From contig NXFV01001158.1 in NCBI GenBank assembly GCA_002803225.1, positions 34,707-98,706 of the forward strand: a stretch of DNA of 64,000 nucleotides, read 5' to 3'. This document shows positions 1 to 11,951 of this stretch, piece by piece (position 1 is the first letter of the stretch; each line of letters opens with the position of its first letter). The notes beneath the pieces were generated by a model. The model saw only the letters and a list, made by a program, of their open reading frames with translations, was not told where the DNA came from and did not search any database. A program made the position numbers and the translations under genes. This DNA comes from Gamarada debralockiae (Eukaryota; Ascomycota; Leotiomycetes; Helotiales; Hyphodiscaceae).

Positions 1-154
1 CTGGTATCTCTTGATGAGACCTTATTGTGTGTCGTTGTCTCGTTTCCCCTTGACTTAGAAGAGTCCTCCGACTAGAGGAAACCACCGACGGCCGCGTTGA
101 GAACTCGGCGCATCCTGAAGCAGCCAACCTCACTTTCGCGGGGAGGAATTCAAG

Positions 155-3100
155 ATGGTGAGAGAGCTCTTGATTGCATATGCCACAGCAAGCTCGCAGA
201 ATCACTGACAATCTGTTCGATATAGGGTATCAGTCGCCGCCCGAAGGGAGAGAAAGCTGCGAACAATGCGTCGTCTGGTCGACAAGGCGGTCCTTCCGGC
301 AGCAGCAAACCGAACATCAAGAAAGCAACATTCGATACAACGAAGAAGAAAGAGGTCGGAGTCTCGGATCTTACTTTGATCAGCAAAGTCTCGAATGAAG
401 CCATAAATGACAACTTGAAGAAGCGATTTGAGAATGGAGAGATTTACGTATGGGCAGCCCTACTGCGAGAAAGCCCCGCACAAGGAGGTCTATGTGCTAA
501 CTGTAGCAAACAGACATACATTGGACATGTGCTTGTCTCTGTTAATCCTTTCCGAGACTGTAAGCACTGCTGAAGTGGTGGCAGGGTGCGATGCTAATTT
601 GTTGCCAGTGGGAATTTACACAGATGATGTCTTGAACAGCTATAAGGGCAAGAATCGCTTGGAGGTTGGTTAAGCGTATGCGACTTGTCTGGAGACTCCA
701 TGCTGATGTTCTTAGATGCCCCCGCACGTCTTCGCGATCGCTGAGTCCGCATACTACAACATGAACGCATACAAAGACAACCAATGTGTCATTATTTCAG
801 GAGAGTCCGGAGCTGGAAAAACAGAGGCTGCGAAGCGAATTATGCAGTATATTGCCAATGTCTCAGGAGGTAGCAATTCTTCGATTCAGGAGATTAAGGA
901 TATGGTTCTCGCTACCAACCCCCTATTGGAATCTTTCGGCAATGCGAAGACGTTACGAAACAACAACTCCTCACGATTTGGCAAATACCTCTCATTACAA
1001 TTCAATGCTCAGGGAGAGCCGGTTGGAGCAGACATCACAAACTACCTCCTCGAGAAGTCAAGAGTAGTGGGCCAGATTATGAACGAGCGAAATTTCCATA
1101 TCTTCTACCAGTTCACCAAAGGTGCTTCGAAAACCTATCGAGATCAATATGGGGTTCAGGAGCCAGAGAAGTACTTATACACGAGCAAGTCAAAATGCTT
1201 TAACGTGGATGGTATCGACGATTTGGCCGACTATCAGGACACACTTAACGCAATGAGGATTATCGGATTGTCACAAGCAGAGCAGGATGAGATCTTCCGA
1301 ATGTTGGCGGCAATCTTGTGGACTGGCAACATTCAATTTAGAGAGGACAAAGATGGATATGCCGCAGTATCGGACGATTCGGTAGTAAATTTCTTGGCAT
1401 ATCTCCTGGAAGTCGACCCCGCACACGTAGTTCAAGCCATCACGATCCGAATCCTTACTCCTCGAAACGGAGAAGTGATCGAATCCCCAGCAAACCCTGC
1501 CCAGGCTATGGCGACTCGAGATGCGTTAGCGAAGGCAATCTACAACAATCTCTTTGACTGGATCGTAGAGCGTGTCAACCTCTCATTGAAGGCTCGTGGT
1601 GCCATGGCAAACTCAATTGGTATTCTCGATATCTACGGTTTTGAGATTTTTGAGAAGAATAGTTTTGAGCAACTTTGCATCAACTATGTCAACGAGAAGC
1701 TGCAGCAGATCTTCATCCAACTTACATTGAAGACTGAGCAAGAAGAATATGCGAGAGAGCAGATTCAATGGACCCCGATCAAGTACTTTGACAACAAGAT
1801 TGTGTGTGATCTGATCGAATCAGTCAGACCCGTTGGTGTGTTCTCCGCTTTGAAGGATGCTACGAAGACTGCTCACGCAGATCCCGCTGCATGCGACCGA
1901 ACATTCATGCAAACAATTAACGGAATGTCAAATCCCCACTTGACCCCTCGGCAAGGCAATTTCATCATCAAGCATTATGCCGGTGATGTGAGCTATACTG
2001 TTGACGGTATCACGGATAAGAATAAGGACCAGCTCCTGAAGGGTCTCCTCAACCTTTTCGGCCAAAGCCAAAATCAATTCGTTCACACTCTGTTCCCTCA
2101 CGAAGTCGACCAAGACAATAGGAAAGCACCACCCTCGGCGGGAGACAAGATTAAGGCCTCAGCAAACGACCTCGTGGCGACTTTGATGAAGGCACAGCCA
2201 TCGTATATCCGAACGATCAAGCCCAACGAGAACAAATCGCCCTCAGAGTACAATGTTCCCAATGTCATGCATCAGATCAAGTATTTGGGACTTCAGGAGA
2301 ACGTCCGGATTCGACGAGCTGGATTCGCGTATCGTCAGACTTTTGACAAGTTTGTTGAGCGATTCTACCTTCTCTCGCCCCAGACCTCATATGCTGGTGA
2401 CTACACATGGACTGGAGACGCGAAGTCTGGCGCCAAGCAAATTATGAAGGACACTAGCATTCCTGCGGAAGAGTTCCAAATGGGTGTCACCAAAGCTTTC
2501 ATCAAGGCTCCAGAGACTCTCTTTGCGCTTGAACACATGCGAGATCGATATTGGCACAACATGGCCATCCGTATTCAGCGTGTCTGGAGAGCTTATTTGC
2601 GCATCCGAGTTGAAGCTGCTACTCGCATCCAGAGAGTATGGAGAAAGAAGAGAGTCGGTGCTGAATTCCTTGCACTCCGAGAGCGTGGTCACAAAGTCCT
2701 TCAGGGCCGCAAGGAGAGACGGAGATTCAGTCTTCTCGGCTCCAGACGATTCATGGGCGATTATCTTGGTGTGGCTGCTGCGAACGGACCAGGTTCTCGA
2801 GTTCGTGCTGCAATCAATCTTCCCGCCAATGAGAATGTTCTCTTCTCCTGTCGTGGCGAGCTTCTCGAGACCAAGTTCGGTCGATCGAGTAAGCCCATGC
2901 CTCGTATACTCGTCCTTACGCGAAGCAAGTTCTACATCGTCACACAGCAGGTTGCTCAGAAGCAAGTCCAGATCGCCGTTGAGCGTTCTATCCCGCTTGG
3001 TGCAATCAAGTTCGTCAGCATATCCAACTGTCGGGACGACTGGTTCTCATTGGGAATTGGCTCTCCTCAGGAGGCTGATCCACTCCTGGTTTGTATGTTG

Positions 3101-4125
3101 AAGACTGAGCTATTTACCCACATGCAACTTGCTATGCCTGGAGGGTTCAATCTGAAGATCTCGGATTCAATTGAATACGCCAAGAAGCCCAACAAGATGC
3201 AACTGATCAAGGTGGTAAAGGACTCGACTATGAGAGATGATTTCTACAAGAGTGCCACCATTCATACAAGCCAAGGAGAACCTCCGAACTCGGTATCGCG
3301 CCCCATGCCCAAAGGAAAGCCTATTCCAGCCAAGCCTTTCACCAAAGGTCGACTTATCAGACCTGGTGGGCCTGGTGGACGACCTTCCAAGTTGTCAAAT
3401 GGAACCAGAAACACGAAACCCATCAACCAATCCTACACTCCTGCGGCATCTCAAGCCAGACCCGTTCCTCAACCTACTGCAGCAGCTATTCCAAGCCACA
3501 CGAGAAATACCTCTTCAACATCATCCACCCGACATGTACCTCCTCCACCTCCCCCAGCGCCTCCAGCTGCACCAAGAGAGCCACAATATCGTGTCCTCTA
3601 CGACTTCACCGGTCAGAGTGCAAATGAGATCACCATCAAGAAGGATGAGCTCATCACTATCCTCCAGAAGGAGAACAATGGTAAATTCTCTTCCCATTTA
3701 TCAGGATAGAAAATTAACAAATTCCAGGATGGTGGCTCGCTAAGACAGCAACAGGCCAAGGCTGGGCTCCCTCCGCATACCTCAAAGAAGAAGCACCCCC
3801 GCCACCACCCGCCGCACCCGTCATCCGACCTACTCCTCCCCCACCTCCACCAGGTGCCTCCCGACCCAACGGCGCAAACGGTTCCGCGGTTCGAGGCAAA
3901 CCTACACCACCACCTCCTCCCGCGAAGAGACCAGCTGCTGCAGGCCGCAAGCCGGCTCCTCCTCCTGCACCCCGTGATTCGGGTATGAGCATGAATGGTA
4001 ATGGAAGTGGTGAGAATAGTGGTCGTAGTACGCCTACGCCTAGTTTGGCGGGTGGACTGGCCGAGGCGTTGAGAGCTAGACAGAGTGCTATGCAGAGGGG
4101 ACGGGATGATGAGGATGATTGGTAG
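155..4125 (+). CDS. myo1: Class I myosin (MyoA/Myo1 type), six exons
   Basis: Actin-based motor that drives endocytic actin-patch assembly and polarised growth at the hyphal cortex. Exons: 155-157, 226-447, 514-559, 609-664, 716-3680, 3728-4125, giving about 1229 aa, close to fungal MyoA (about 1250). The first coding exon is only the ATG, followed directly by a GT-AG intron; the second starts GISRRP, the usual fungal N-terminus. Motor domain: P-loop GESGAGKT at about residues 138-145 and NNNSSRFGK switch I shortly after. Two IQ motifs ([16 protein letters not shown]) lie near 727-760. A basic TH1 tail follows, then an SH3 domain (from about 1066, YRVLYDF) split by the last intron at NNG/WW, polyproline stretches, and an acidic DDEDDW end expected to bind Arp2/3. 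All phases fit. No lesion seen. The next gene is convergent. Confidence 0.97.
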
Positions 4126-4671
4126 ATGGTTTGAGCCATTTGAGTGTCACGATTTGAGTGTCACGATTTGAGTGTCCCTGGAAGGAAGCTTATTGGATTG
4201 AGATTTGAAGTTTGAGGACTGGATTAAGCCATGTGTGAATTCTGTTATGATGTTATGAATGTCGATAGATCGAAGATAGGCACGTTTCTGATTCTGGGGA
4301 GAAATGGTTTGATAGTTTCACTGGGTTTCTGTCATATGGAGACAGAGATAGGGAACTTGATAGTAAATAGAACGATGAAATCATCCAAAATTAAGCTTGC
4401 TGTGAAGTGATACTTCATAGGCTAGGCGAAAGGGGTGGCTTATTGGATTTTGTTTAGTTGGAAGAGAGTCAGCGGAGTCGAAAAAACGATTTTACTGGTT
4501 TCAAGGGGTAAAATCACCCTCACGGAAAGTTCAACAAGTTTCAAGACGTGAAAAGCCTCTAATAAGAGGCGATGCTATTGCTTGGTTCGCCATCAAACCC
4601 TGCAGACTATATAGGAACCCTATGCACCGGAAGACAGAATGCAATGCAGATGCCACTAGAAATGAAACCCT
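4126..4671. other. Convergent intergenic region (myo1 / mS38)
   Basis: The 3' flank shared by two tail-to-tail genes. No credible gene is seen. It holds a short tandem repeat right after the myosin stop codon, then A/T-rich sequence that presumably carries both 3' UTRs. Confidence 0.6.
4138..4177. repeat. 14-bp tandem repeat in the myo1 3' UTR
   Basis: The unit ATTTGAGTGTCACG occurs twice perfectly (4138-4151, 4152-4165) and then as a 12-bp partial copy. It starts 13 bp after the myosin stop codon, so it is probably transcribed as 3' UTR. No function is inferred. Confidence 0.85.
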
Positions 4672-5823
4672 CTAATTACGATCCAATCTCCGTCTCAAAT
4701 TCCTTGTGCGTCTCATAAGCTTCTTGTACTTATGCTTCTTCATCTTCAACTTCCTTTGTCTCTTCACACTAATAGCCCAAATGCCATTTTCCTCCGCCCT
4801 TTCCCTATATCGCTCTTGTCGGACGTTCATGCGCTCCAAAAATCGTGTGGGAACGGTAGGGGGTTCCTCTTGCATTAGGGGCGAGCTGTGCGCCATGTAT
4901 GTGACCTCGCCGTGCTCGTCTGTGGACTCCTCGATCGTGAGGACTGCTGTGTAGGTTCTGTGCTGTGGCTCTTGGGATTCTGCAGCTTCGACTCCAGCAG
5001 CGAGTGATTCGGCTGTATTCATTGGCACTGGTGCTGGTGGCGGGCTGAAAGGTTGGTATTTGCCAGACAAAATATGCCGGGAGAAGTTCATCGCCGAATC
5101 TGCTGGGGAGCTGTCAAGATGGTGAGTCTCTGCCTTTCGATATGATTCTGCAGTGATAGCAGCTCTTAATTCGTCTGTCTCGGCATTCCATTGATCTTGT
5201 TGGCTTCCCCCGAGATTGAGCTGCTTCATGCTCCCCGTCGCGGCATCAAGATTTTCGAGCGTATTCGACAAGGTCGAGATTACTTCTGAGGGCTTCGCAT
5301 TCGCTCTCGTACGAGGTGTGAATATAGCAGCGAATGCATCGTCGGTGACGTTTTTAGGGAAGTTTATGTGAAGAGAGATTGGTCGGTGGAGGGAGAAGAA
5401 AGAGGAGGCGCAAATTTCTGTACAGCATTAGATTTGCACCGCAAAAAAAGTAATTGAAATAAACTTACGGGTAGGCGGAATATGCTGTGTACTAGGCACA
5501 CTAGGAAGATTCCACAGGGCACCATCTCTGCCCTTCACGGTATTAGTTGCAACCACTTCCTTGGCTTTCCTTTTGCCCGTCCTTGAAGGTTTCTTCTCGC
5601 TATCTGGTCTCTTTGCTCGCGCAGGAGGCACTTCCTCGCCGTGAGCTACGCCTTTCGAGCCATCGGCCGGACTGGAAGGTTTCGAGGAGGAGAATCGCCT
5701 TTGATGACAGCGGTATGAAAGAGCTTGTGAAGCTGCTGTTCGTGGTGCTGTAGATGTGAGGGAGGCAGCAATGGGTGTTTGCGGTGCTGTTAAGGCTGCG
5801 CGCCGTGCTGAGGACGAGAACAT
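4672..5823 (-). CDS. Mitochondrial small-subunit ribosomal protein mS38 (COX24/Qri5, AURKAIP1 family)
   Basis: Component of the mitoribosome small subunit, needed in yeast for COX1 mRNA processing and translation. Exons: 5823-5469 and 5417-4672; the intron has GTAAGT and TACAG borders and phase 1. The product is about 366 aa. The N-terminus (MFSSSARRAAL, rich in R/S/A and lacking acidic residues) looks like a mitochondrial presequence. The last 35 residues form the family signature: VKRQRKLKMKKHKYKKL followed by an Arg-rich end. Such a basic helix threads into rRNA in known mS38 structures. The middle (NFPKNVTDDAFAAIF, then acidic/low-complexity sequence) is weakly conserved. Length is typical of the long Pezizomycotina form. 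Assignment rests on the C-terminal motif. Confidence 0.88.
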
Positions 5824-6659
5824 GTCTTATCCAGGGAGAGGAGGAGATGGTTCTTAGGAAGGAGGTGGTATCGGTTTGAGGCTGTTGAGTTCCTTGATTC
5901 TTCGCGAGGTCGGAAATACCCTAGCCGCCACGGCGGTCACGCACACCACTTTTGAAACATCACGTGCGATGATTGCCGGATAGCCCTCAGATTCTTCTTC
6001 CTGAGGATTCAAACCCCTTGAAGAAAATGAGTCTCTAAATGACAAAATGGTATTTCCAAGTATAATGGCCTCGACTGAATCGAGACTGGAAGCATGGTGG
6101 CTTCTGATCATGGTTCGCCCCTCAGAAACCTGGAAAGAAGTCTTTGCCGCCGTAAATTTTCCGGCTTTCATCGAACTTTCACAGGAAGAGATCTTGAACA
6201 GTAGATTGCATCTTTTATTTCTCAAAGCCATTTTACAGGTAGTCTTGTCTTTCACTAACCAGCAAGAACGAATGTTGGTAGCTTTCAACGATTTTGAGCC
6301 TACGGTGCGATTATCCACCGCCATAACTCCGATCGACTCTCCTAAAATCCGGACTCATACAAAGCTCTGTGATTCGGTATATTTTCCAACCGCACACGCC
6401 CAAAAGCCTCATTTCAGGTACAGAACAATGTTATAAGACGGTAGGATTGAAATTCCATCACCGAAAAGCTCGGTATGATTCGTCTGAGCCTGTATGGGCG
6501 CTTTGTTGAACCAAAAGATATATAAGGGCAGCCTGTTCAAGTCTTCTTCTGCTCCAGAGCTATCAAAATTTCCCAAAACAGTACAGAGGCACAAAGCATC
6601 CAAGTTCTTTAATAAAAAATCGTCTTTAAATATCCAAATCATCATCCGCCAGCACAAAA
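5824..6659. other. Divergent intergenic region mS38 / DUF4267 gene
   Basis: Shared upstream region of two divergent genes. Open frames here are short, lack recognisable domains and carry no codon pattern. A TATA-like GATATATAA lies at about 6517-6525, some 135 bp before the downstream ATG. Confidence 0.5.
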
Positions 6660-7052
6660 ATGGCACTCCCCCTCCAAGCCCTCGCCGCCCTCCGCATGGG
6701 CATTGGATCCGCCTCCTTCTTCCTCCCTGGCCTCACAACAACAGCACTCTTCTACCCAGTCCCCGCCGGCTCCCTCCTCGCAGTCCGCCTCTTCGGTTGC
6801 CGTGACCTCCTCCTCGGTACACTCCTCTGGACAGCTAAAACTCCCGAAGCGAGACGCAGAGCCGTGATGGCTGGCGCGGCTGTCGACGCACTCGATATCG
6901 TTGCTTCTGCATGGGCTTATTTAGGTGGTGAGGTCGATGCTATGCCTGCTATGGCATTTGGCGGGGGCGCAGTGAGCTTTTTAGTACTGGCTGCTGTGGG
7001 GTGGAAGGGTGCGGCTTTGGGGAAGGTTGGGGCTGTTGCTAAGGCGATGTAA
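6660..7052 (+). CDS. Small four-helix membrane protein, DUF4267-like
   Basis: A single-exon 130-aa protein. It is almost entirely hydrophobic or small residues and should form about four membrane helices (roughly 5-30, 38-58, 68-90, 100-118). The central block VRLFGCRDLLLG, followed by a D-containing helix, resembles the G-x-RD motif of the fungal/bacterial DUF4267 family, whose role is unknown. The start codon follows AAAA and a TATA-like site lies upstream. The Ala/Gly-rich, G+C-rich codon use contrasts with the flanking DNA. Membrane location is inferred from composition; the family call is from motif memory only. Confidence 0.72.
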   Translation: MALPLQALAALRMGIGSASFFLPGLTTTALFYPVPAGSLLAVRLFGCRDLLLGTLLWTAKTPEARRRAVMAGAAVDALDIVASAWAYLGGEVDAMPAMAFGGGAVSFLVLAAVGWKGAALGKVGAVAKAM

Positions 7053-7485
7053 GGGCGGTGTGCGGTAATGGATCTAAGTGGCGTAGTGTATAACGGTAGC
7101 TGTCGCCTTGGACTGGTATCGGTATAGTAATGAAGAAGGATATGAATGGAAGTGGATGAAGGGAAGAGGAAGAGCTCAGAGAGAGAAAGGCGAAACGGAG
7201 GAACGCTCTTCAATTTTACTCTAAGATTTGAATCTTCAGAGAGAATATATACAGTCTTCATAACGATGACCGCTTTTCATGAGCTTATAAACAGTGATAC
7301 TCAAAGAGTGAACGCCAAATAAACTCAAATCCCAACTCCAGAAAGGATGTTCTAATGCTCACCAGACTCCATCATAAAGACGTCTATTACAGCTGCATCA
7401 ATGGTATCATCTCTCCATCGCATGAAAGATCGACATACATAACCCCGTAACCAACGCCGTGCTCCCTCGCTACAAATGCAATCGT
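7053..7485. other. Convergent intergenic region
   Basis: The 3' flanks of the DUF4267-like gene and the SprT-like gene. I see no gene or RNA. AT-rich tracts around 7200-7340 could serve as 3'-end processing signals. Confidence 0.5.
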
Positions 7486-8505
7486 TCAAACATAACCCTC
7501 GAACCCGCTGGGCCTGACGACGACAACATCTTCAAGATGGTCCATGGCAGGCCTTGGGCTTTGATTGCAACCTTCATGGGTATGTCTACTTAGAACTTCC
7601 AGCCTCGGGTCCATGGTCTGGGGTGGTGGATCGTTGCGGAAGTGGTTCAGATTCGCTTTCATGTTGCAGAGTCTGAGATAGCCCGCTCCGACCCATTTGT
7701 CGATGATTCCAGCGATGTCGTGGAAGCCATCTGTATGTCCACCTTTCATCCTCGCATCAAAGCCACAGAGGATGAAAAGGTAGCAGTGGATCAATTCGTG
7801 CAGGAAAGCGGAGAGAAGTAGGCGACGGTCGTAATCCGGATTGTTGAGTATCGGGTCCGAGAGGACGATGAGAGTTTCGTAACCGCCTTGAGCAGCTGGT
7901 CGCAACGCCGTCGTCCCAATCAGCTCGGTCTTATATCGATGCTGCGAAGGATGAGACCAATCCCATCTAACCCTCCCCGACAGCACGCCGCCGAAGAAGA
8001 CGAAATCCGCAGCAGTGAGGATGCTATCGAGAGCATCTTTATCGATGGGGCCACGACTCTCAATCAGATGCCGAAGAATCCGCTCGTGTGTACCGTGAGG
8101 TGGAAGGCGTCTAAAGTGGGATTTCACCCGACCCGCAGCCTCCTCGTCGCTGCAGGTCAACGTATAATTATGCCAAGGCTCGTACGTGTTGTCCGAGATG
8201 ATTGAGTTCCCCGAAGGGGTGCGCTCCATGGCAAAGCTTCGCGGGGGCTCGACGGACGCATTTAATGACGGCGTCGAGGTGTTTGGTGTGCTCATGGGTG
8301 AGGGCAATGGCGAGGTTCGGGGTAAATGGCGGGGTGGTGAGCGCCGAGCAGATTGGTCTCGATGGCGTTCGCTCTTCGGTCCTCGACGAGACCAGGAGTC
8401 GCGACGGCGACTGCTTTCGATTGCTGTTCTGTCATGCCCGCCGTGACGTTGTCTCGAGATTGGCTTGCTGTCTGGGCTCGAGCCTGCTCGAAGGGAAGCA
8501 GCCAT
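7486..8505 (-). CDS. SprT-like zinc metalloprotease domain protein
   Basis: A single-exon 339-aa protein. Residues 1-100 are disordered and rich in S/R/P. From about 105 to 300 it carries a SprT-like fold with the zinc-binding site HELIH at 236-240 (two His ligands and the catalytic Glu), preceded by a helix (LLLSAFL) and followed by CGFDARMKGGHTDGFHDI, where a further His would be the third ligand. Family members include SPRTN/Wss1-type proteases that remove DNA-protein crosslinks, but many fungal SprT-like proteins, including this type, have no known substrate. No zinc-ribbon or SHP/PIP box is evident, so a SPRTN-like repair role is not supported directly. The ATG at 8505 is the first in frame. 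Confidence 0.82.
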   Translation of the reverse strand: MAASLRAGSSPDSKPISRQRHGGHDRTAIESSRRRDSWSRRGPKSERHRDQSARRSPPRHLPRTSPLPSPMSTPNTSTPSLNASVEPPRSFAMERTPSGNSIISDNTYEPWHNYTLTCSDEEAAGRVKSHFRRLPPHGTHERILRHLIESRGPIDKDALDSILTAADFVFFGGVLSGRVRWDWSHPSQHRYKTELIGTTALRPAAQGGYETLIVLSDPILNNPDYDRRLLLSAFLHELIHCYLFILCGFDARMKGGHTDGFHDIAGIIDKWVGAGYLRLCNMKANLNHFRNDPPPQTMDPRLEVLSRHTHEGCNQSPRPAMDHLEDVVVVRPSGFEGYV

Positions 8506-9770
8506 GAATTGCGAGGAGACGACGTGACATGCGATGAGCCTAGCAAATGATAGCCGGGGACAAGCAATATTTCTGCGATTTTTCGAATTGGAAATGTTGA
8601 GACTAGGAAATCGACCATGAGATTCTATTGCGCGATGGAAAATTGTCTAGCAACCCACCCGCATATGGCGTTGAAAAGTGAGGCTGACGAAGTTCCGTTA
8701 GCTGCAGGGCTGAGAAATATTGAACAAATTGAGAAACATGCAGCTTTTTATCAAAACGAGGAGACTGAAATCAGATGAGGAATTGCTCTTGATATATTGT
8801 TCCGTATAGAAACAAATATTGTGTCCATTAAGTGCATGAGGCTGACCAAGAGCTGCCGTCGCATCAATGGCATGACACTTCTTTGGTAGGCCGGAATCCT
8901 CGCCACGAGACTAGACAGCAATTTGGGTTTGGCTCGGGACAAGTATGGACCCGCGCGACTCACGATACCTCAACGCTTTTCCACATTCGAGAGCATTAGA
9001 GTACGAGATGGGCGGAGTTGTGCAGGTTGGAAGTTATCGAAGCAGGGCATCGCACAAGAGGCGTCGCGAAGCATGGCCGTAGCATGGGAAGCGGTGAGGC
9101 AAAATCTCGCTAATTTCGCTAATGAAAGTATACCTGGTGGGGATTTCGGCAGCCTTGTTTCTTACTCCCAATTGATTGGTTATCGTTCGTTTCGCCCTCA
9201 CTCCTTCGTACTTCAGACGACCAGTAGACTAACCTCCACGTCGCGTATCGCCACCAGGGTCCAGCATGTCCTAGCATCAGTTGACTTCGAGAAGATTTGA
9301 GGCTGCGAGTACCGAGTGACTTCTTACAATCGACTGGTACATAAAGACAACTGTAGATCTCCGGTCTTTATACCTCAAACGTCAGCGAGGCTGGCGGGGC
9401 ATCCCTTCGTTGGCAAGAGAGCATTGCTTTCCTCAATGCTAGATGTCAGCTTCCTCATAAATACCCCACTGTCCTCCAAGCATCGCCCTTGTTGCCTATC
9501 TTCTAAGAGGTCCCATGATACACTTAATACATCATTTGTAACCTCCTTCTTGCCGAGCATTCATTGAGTCCTGGACTTCCATATTCCCGAATCAAGTACC
9601 ACGGAAGCCGATGGAGCATCTCTCGAATTGAATCCGTGGATCGTCTGACCATAACAAGTAGGATGCAAAAACTTTCAGTATATTGTACAGGCGAGGGGCC
9701 GTCCATCCCACAAGGCTGCCAATCCTTTTCCAGGAAAGCAACGCACACAGGTGTCACACCCAACTGTACT
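8506..9770. other. Intergenic region, no gene supported
   Basis: About 1.26 kb upstream of the SprT-like gene and downstream of the F-box gene. Several short frames exist on both strands, but none shows domain motifs, hydrophobic periodicity or plausible splice sites. Confidence 0.5.
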
Positions 9771-11951
9771 TCAAGGATTTCCCATCCCAAATCCAAGTCC
9801 CAAGCCCCGTACATACCTGACCTCGTTCGCTTGATGCTCCAATGCACGCCGCATCGTTTTCGCGTAGACTCGCTCCTCCCTTTCACGGTGGGCCTCCTCC
9901 GCGGTCTTCGTTGTTTCCTCAAAGTCTTCGGCCTTGAATCCCGGTTTGCTTGAAAAACTTAACAGCCCTATTTTTTCGCCGGTCCACAGTGCCAGTTCTC
10001 CCTCATTCACAGCTTTCTCTGCCTGCCCGGAAGTGCACGAAATGAGCTTTAGTACAATGTCTCCTGAGCCAGAATCCATGTACGAATCTCCGAGGGTGCC
10101 GAAAATACCACGAGGGGCCTCCACAGAGCCGTGAGCAATGTTCCACCTCCTTGCCTCTGTGAAGCCATCCCTCTCCAGCCATTTCAGGTTTCCACCACCG
10201 TCTGAGACTACTATTCTGGTTCCGTGATTCGATACGGAAAGCAACTTCGACGACGAGGATGTCTGACGGTTCTTCATGACCGAGTTCTGAAGACTTCCAG
10301 CTGCAAAATCCGTTGACATGGCAATATCCAGAGAATTTGGAGAAAGACCGTACATTTCGAGCGAGCCTTTACTGTTATACTCCCCACAAGCGATTAAGGT
10401 TTTACCCGGACGATTCTTGAACTCCAGGATTTGTTCCAAAGACAGTTCAGCACGTCTAGCTAAATCCTTCTCTATTGAAGCAAACGGATACGGAAGAGAT
10501 GCCATGCTACACAGGCGAGCACCGGAGTGTATGGTGCCTCTCAATCTTGGGAAGAATCTCCGATCATAACTCAGAATACTTGGGAACCGCCCAGCGACAT
10601 AGATATCGCCGTTACCATCGCATTCATCGCCCGAGCTAGGCAAATGCAGAATACTCAACGGGCCCGGCTGATGCAAATGGGCGTAATCCGGGCTCCGTTC
10701 CGGATTGAGGAGACTCCGGAAGTTGAGCGATCCTTGGCTGCGCAGTGAGCCAAATTGTGCGTCGTACGAATCAAGCCTTTCCACATCTGAAGAATTGTGT
10801 GCTGTTGAACTTCTTTTGCGCGGATCATGAAGATATAGTGACAAGTTTGTACCGACTGTAAGTGGTACTGGATATTTGGCTTCTGATAAAGCTGTGATTG
10901 AGAAAGGAAATCTCTCATGACTAACTGTAGACAGAGTCTCTAGATCAAACTCGACAAGCCCTGCGGAACGGTTAGTAGGGAGAAGCCGATATTGCCTAGA
11001 ATGATTAGGGGATAATGTTTGAGTAGGAGTGTAGAGGTTGGAGAGATTGGCCACATGCTGGCCAAAATGTCAAATGAACCAACAATGTTTCCATGGCACA
11101 GATTAGGAGAAGATGTAAGGGGCTTGATTGAAGATGGGGCTGTCTTACCACTTTGAACAGCGACATATGCCCTGTTCTGAGCACTGTCGATGCTGATACA
11201 CTCAGTCACTCCAGTACTGATCATCTTCGACCGTCTTCCGTGTACAGGTTGAGGGTTCTTGTCAACTGACAGAAGCCCAGACCTGCTTCTCCCTATAATA
11301 GCACCCTTACGACCCCTTGTGCCATTTATGTCCCATAAACATAAACTACCGTCATCCAACGGTGCAACAACCAGAGTAGCATCTGCCTCTCCCGGAGGCC
11401 TGTAGACTGCCATACCCCTAGCCTCCAAGTATTCGTGCTCCTCACTCTCCCGGTTACGAGGCTGCTGCATCCAACTCGTAGAAATGGGCGCATTCCGGGC
11501 AATATACTCATCATACCAATACACCTTCTCATTCGGATAGCTAGGATCCCAGTTTGCCATTATGCGGACCTTCTCATTCGATTTGGCTTTGAGATCGCGT
11601 GCCTCCTCCCGAGGCTGAATGAGTCTCGAGTCACCCAGCCCGTTGCCATTTGCTAATGCCCGGGCGAGATCGCGGAATCGAGGCTCTTGGACAGGCTCGG
11701 ATGCTATCAGCTCTCTGCGGCGGCGGAGACTGTCGAGAAATTTCGATTCGGTGAAGCATCGTTCTCGCCAGAGGGTGTCGTCTCGACCGAGGGTGAGGAA
11801 TCGCCTTGAGACATGCTGAAGGATAACGATATCGAGGGGTTCTAGAACTGTTGACTTTGTTAGCTGCTAGTTCTTGATGAAGAAGAAGCTTGCTCCTACA
11901 CTGTGCAATATGAAGAATTATCTCCGAGGGAAGGTCGTCCATTCTAACCAT
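9771..11951 (-). CDS. F-box protein with WD40-like C-terminal region
   Basis: Probable substrate receptor of an SCF ubiquitin ligase. Exons: 11951-11900, 11847-11149, 10960-9771; total 1941 nt, 646 aa, all phases consistent. The F-box spans the first junction: LPSEIILHIAQ joined to FLEPLDIVILQHVSRRF and then LWRERCF. The rest reads as a WD-type propeller: blades end in strings such as GSLCLWDI, LSLYLHDP and LKWLERDG, and the protein closes with a coiled, charged tail (EAHREREERV). The second intron (188 nt) was placed so that AVQSG joins LVEFDL; another acceptor in the same frame would change a few residues. An in-frame Met also occurs at 11942. Substrates cannot be predicted. Confidence 0.83.

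Noticed and set aside
2387..2965. A 192-codon minus-strand frame inside the myosin gene
   Set aside because: Antisense to the myosin tail-encoding exon; composition reflects the complementary codons.
3714..4139. A Gly/Pro-rich minus-strand frame of 141 codons
   Set aside because: Antisense of the polyproline-coding end of myosin; an artefact of C-rich repeats.
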